Source: DATEOR01 sp035273885
GTDB lineage: Bacteria; Actinomycetota; Thermoleophilia; Gaiellales; Gaiellaceae
DNA length: 14,763 nt
Reading direction: 5' to 3'
Assembly (NCBI GenBank): GCA_035273885.1
Contig: DATEOR010000063.1
Location: 1-14,763 of the forward strand
Position numbers and translations under genes: made by a program. The notes beneath the pieces are model-generated. The model was given only the letters and a program-made list of their open reading frames with translations, was not told the DNA's origin and ran no database searches. Positions 14,475-14,763 of the stretch are shown piece after piece (within the stretch, counting starts at the first letter, position 1; the number at the start of each line of letters is the position of its first letter).

Positions 14475-14763
14475 CCGACGTTGAACGTCAGGTTGTAGTC
14501 GGCGCTGTTCGAATCGTCGAGCGGATTACCGTGGCACGAGAAATTCGTGCCCTTGTTGCAGTTGAATCGAGTGCCAGCGTTCGTCATCACGACGACGACC
14601 TTCGACACCGTTCCTTGCGTGAACGCGATCGGCCCGAACGCCCCGCCCCCGCTTGACAGCGCGACTTTGGTCTCAGCCACACCGCCGCTACCGAAGACGA
14701 GCACGGTTGCGCGTGGTGTCGCCGGCGAGGCCGGGAAGGCGAACTCAATTGAGAGGTCGGACG
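14471..14763 (-). CDS. C-terminal fragment of a probably secreted beta-sandwich protein (runs off the right edge)
   Basis: The minus strand is open from the window edge to the TAG at 14473-14471, giving 96 complete codons. The readable end includes LSIEFAFPASPATPRATVLV, then FGSGGVAETKVALSSGGG, SKVVVVMTNAGTRFNC and SCHGNPLDDSNSADYNLTFN. The alternating hydrophobic strands, the phrase 'VVVVMTNAGTRF', two cysteines that could pair, and the final Asp/Asn-rich strand resemble the C-terminal pre-peptidase-like or beta-sandwich domains of secreted bacterial proteases, but the catalytic part is outside the window. A GTG inside (14704) is not needed as a start, because the coherent sequence continues upstream of it. 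The stop overlaps that of folB. The family is not assigned with certainty. Confidence 0.7.
   Translation of the reverse strand, partial: SDLSIEFAFPASPATPRATVLVFGSGGVAETKVALSSGGGAFGPIAFTQGTVSKVVVVMTNAGTRFNCNKGTNFSCHGNPLDDSNSADYNLTFNVG

Overview
The window is a GC-rich bacterial chromosomal segment made almost entirely of tightly packed housekeeping and cell-envelope genes. The strong GC bias, frequent GTG and TTG starts, many -10-like boxes placed directly before start codons, a two-domain DUF4081-like/GNAT protein and the gene order tilS-hpt-ftsH followed by folP-folB all suggest an actinomycete (Actinomycetota). A deep branch such as Thermoleophilia is possible, but I cannot prove it from sequence alone. 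I see no mobile element, phage gene, CRISPR array, tRNA or rRNA.

Layout. (1) 1-168, minus: 5' end of an acyl-CoA dehydrogenase gene. (2) 304-3899, plus: an envelope module with a GH3/NagZ-like beta-N-acetylhexosaminidase, a secreted AMIN-like + Gmad2-like protein and a membrane-anchored VanW/G5 protein. (3) 3896-4318, minus: a hotdog thioesterase. (4) 4378-5932, plus: a DUF4349-type lipoprotein, a coiled-coil protein with a lysine-rich histone/phasin-like tail and a tiny membrane protein. (5) 7550-5929, minus: a DeoD-type purine nucleoside phosphorylase overlapping a diacylglycerol/lipid kinase. (6) 7571-8882, plus: a GNAT acetyltransferase and a small lipoprotein. (7) 8912-12510, plus: tilS, hpt and ftsH. 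(8) 13270-12518, minus: a CpsB/CapC-type PHP phosphatase. (9) 13291-14474, plus: folP and folB. (10) 14763-14471, minus: 3' end of a probably secreted protein.

The genes serve peptidoglycan and envelope maintenance, purine salvage (deoD, hpt), tRNA-Ile lysidine synthesis (tilS), membrane protein quality control (ftsH) and folate synthesis (folP, folB). The ftsH-fol neighbourhood is a rearranged version of the actinobacterial tilS-hpt-ftsH-folE-folP-folB-folK cluster: folE is not between ftsH and folP, folK does not follow folB, and a divergent PHP phosphatase occupies the folE position.

I did not find a clearly undescribed biological system. The more unusual signals are architectural. Two divergent gene pairs are separated by exactly 20 bp and appear to share one AT-box for two opposed leaderless or near-leaderless promoters. 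Three convergent gene pairs share a single CTAG as overlapping stop codons. The ftsH ribosome binding site lies inside a short palindrome abutting a TTG start. An ECF-like promoter precedes the DUF4349 lipoprotein gene. No intergenic stretch longer than about 140 bases exists.
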